Source of the DNA: Candidatus Falkowiibacteriota bacterium
Lineage (GTDB): Bacteria; Patescibacteriota; Patescibacteriia; Patescibacteriales; UBA12075
Assembly (NCBI GenBank): GCA_030600505.1
Contig: JAUVLY010000013.1
Location: 1 to 12,045, forward strand
Direction: 5' to 3'
Length of the DNA: 12,045 nucleotides
In this document: positions 11,727 through 12,045 of the stretch, piece after piece
How positions within the stretch are numbered: position 1 is the stretch's first letter
Layout of the letters: every line of letters starts with the position of its first letter
Program-made: the position numbers and the translations under genes
The notes under the pieces: model-generated
Told to the model about the DNA's origin: nothing
Database searches by the model: none
Seen by the model: the letters and a program-made list of their open reading frames with translations, nothing else

Positions 11727-12002
11727 CTAAAACTTAATACAAAAATCTTTATAGTTTAGTAATTTATCTGAGTATTCTTCCTCAACCCGCTCAACTTGCG
11801 CGAATTTAGGTCCCTGGTGGCACCACTCTGTTAGCTTCTCTAAATCTACCTCTTCTCCCTCTGCTTCAACGTACACCGAGCCATCACTCTCGTTGCGCAC
11901 AAAGCCCGATAAGCCTAGCCCCTCAGCCTTCTTCTTAGTATTCTCGCGAAAGCATACACCCTGCACCCTTCCGAAGATTCTTATTTTTATAGCTTTTGAC
12001 AT
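11727..12002 (-). CDS. acyP: Acylphosphatase (EC 3.6.1.7)
   Basis: A small cytosolic enzyme that hydrolyses acyl phosphates such as 1,3-bisphosphoglycerate or carbamoyl phosphate. The 91-aa length is the family norm. The phosphate-binding loop GRVQGVCFRENT is at 11-22 with catalytic Arg19, and GFVRNESDGSVYVEAEG at 33-49 has catalytic Asn37. The C-terminus NYKDFCIKF matches the usual aromatic-x-F end. ATG 12002 is the only sensible start, 43 nt from the window edge. Its upstream neighbour is outside. It converges on rpmB and shares its terminator. Confidence 0.97.
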   Translation of the reverse strand: MSKAIKIRIFGRVQGVCFRENTKKKAEGLGLSGFVRNESDGSVYVEAEGEEVDLEKLTEWCHQGPKFAQVERVEEEYSDKLLNYKDFCIKF

Positions 12003-12045
12003 AAAAAATTCTAAAAATAAATTTACCTAGCAAACATTCTTTTCA

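Noticed and set aside
1..12045. UGA recoded to glycine, as in some CPR lineages
   Set aside because: All large genes are full length under the standard code, end in TAA or TAG, and use ordinary glycine codons; absence of TGA stops among them is not enough.

Overview
The window is a bacterial translation-gene block. Nearly everything lies on the minus strand: a rearranged str operon (rpsL, rpsG, fusA, tuf) joined to the first half of the S10 operon (rpsJ, rplC, rplD, rplW, rplB, rpsS, rplV). Several traits suggest a Candidate Phyla Radiation (Patescibacteria, Parcubacteria-like) genome. L23, S10, L3 and L22 carry long lysine-rich extensions. Gaps are AT-rich and full of short iterated motifs (ACGAAT, AATGACC, CTGCTTTCTGT types). 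The str operon is interrupted by a Gmad2-type membrane protein gene. None of the 16 gene starts has a clear Shine-Dalgarno motif. The lineage is inferred from these traits and was not tested by phylogeny.

Layout from right to left, which is the direction of transcription for most genes. An acylphosphatase gene (12002-11727) converges on a plus-strand zinc-ribbon L28 gene (11484-11663), and the two share a bidirectional terminator at 11678-11709. L28 is divergent from an M50 site-2 protease gene (11257-10649), with promoters for both in the 226-bp gap. Then come rpsL, rpsG, a Gmad2 membrane protein, fusA, a Phd-like small acidic protein, tuf and rpsJ. A 341-bp leader precedes rplC-rplD-rplW-rplB, which are 3-4 nt apart, followed by rpsS and a partial rplV that leaves the window at base 1.

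The most interesting material is non-coding. Upstream of both rpsL and rplC the same arrangement occurs on the minus strand. There is a sigma70-like promoter with 17-nt spacing, then a long leader with an intrinsic-terminator hairpin, then a double-hairpin repeat of about 50 bp, then the ribosomal protein gene. In the rplC leader a 43-codon ORF ends exactly inside the terminator hairpin. In the rpsL leader an alternative stem would compete with the terminator. This looks like attenuation control of ribosomal protein operons. A third copy of the double-hairpin repeat follows the protease gene and carries a compensatory stem change.

The proteins work together in translation. S12, S7, S10 and S19 belong to the 30S subunit; L2, L3, L4, L22, L23 and L28 to the 50S subunit; EF-G and EF-Tu are the elongation GTPases. 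The Gmad2 protein, the Phd-like protein, the M50 protease and acylphosphatase are passengers with no visible direct link to translation.
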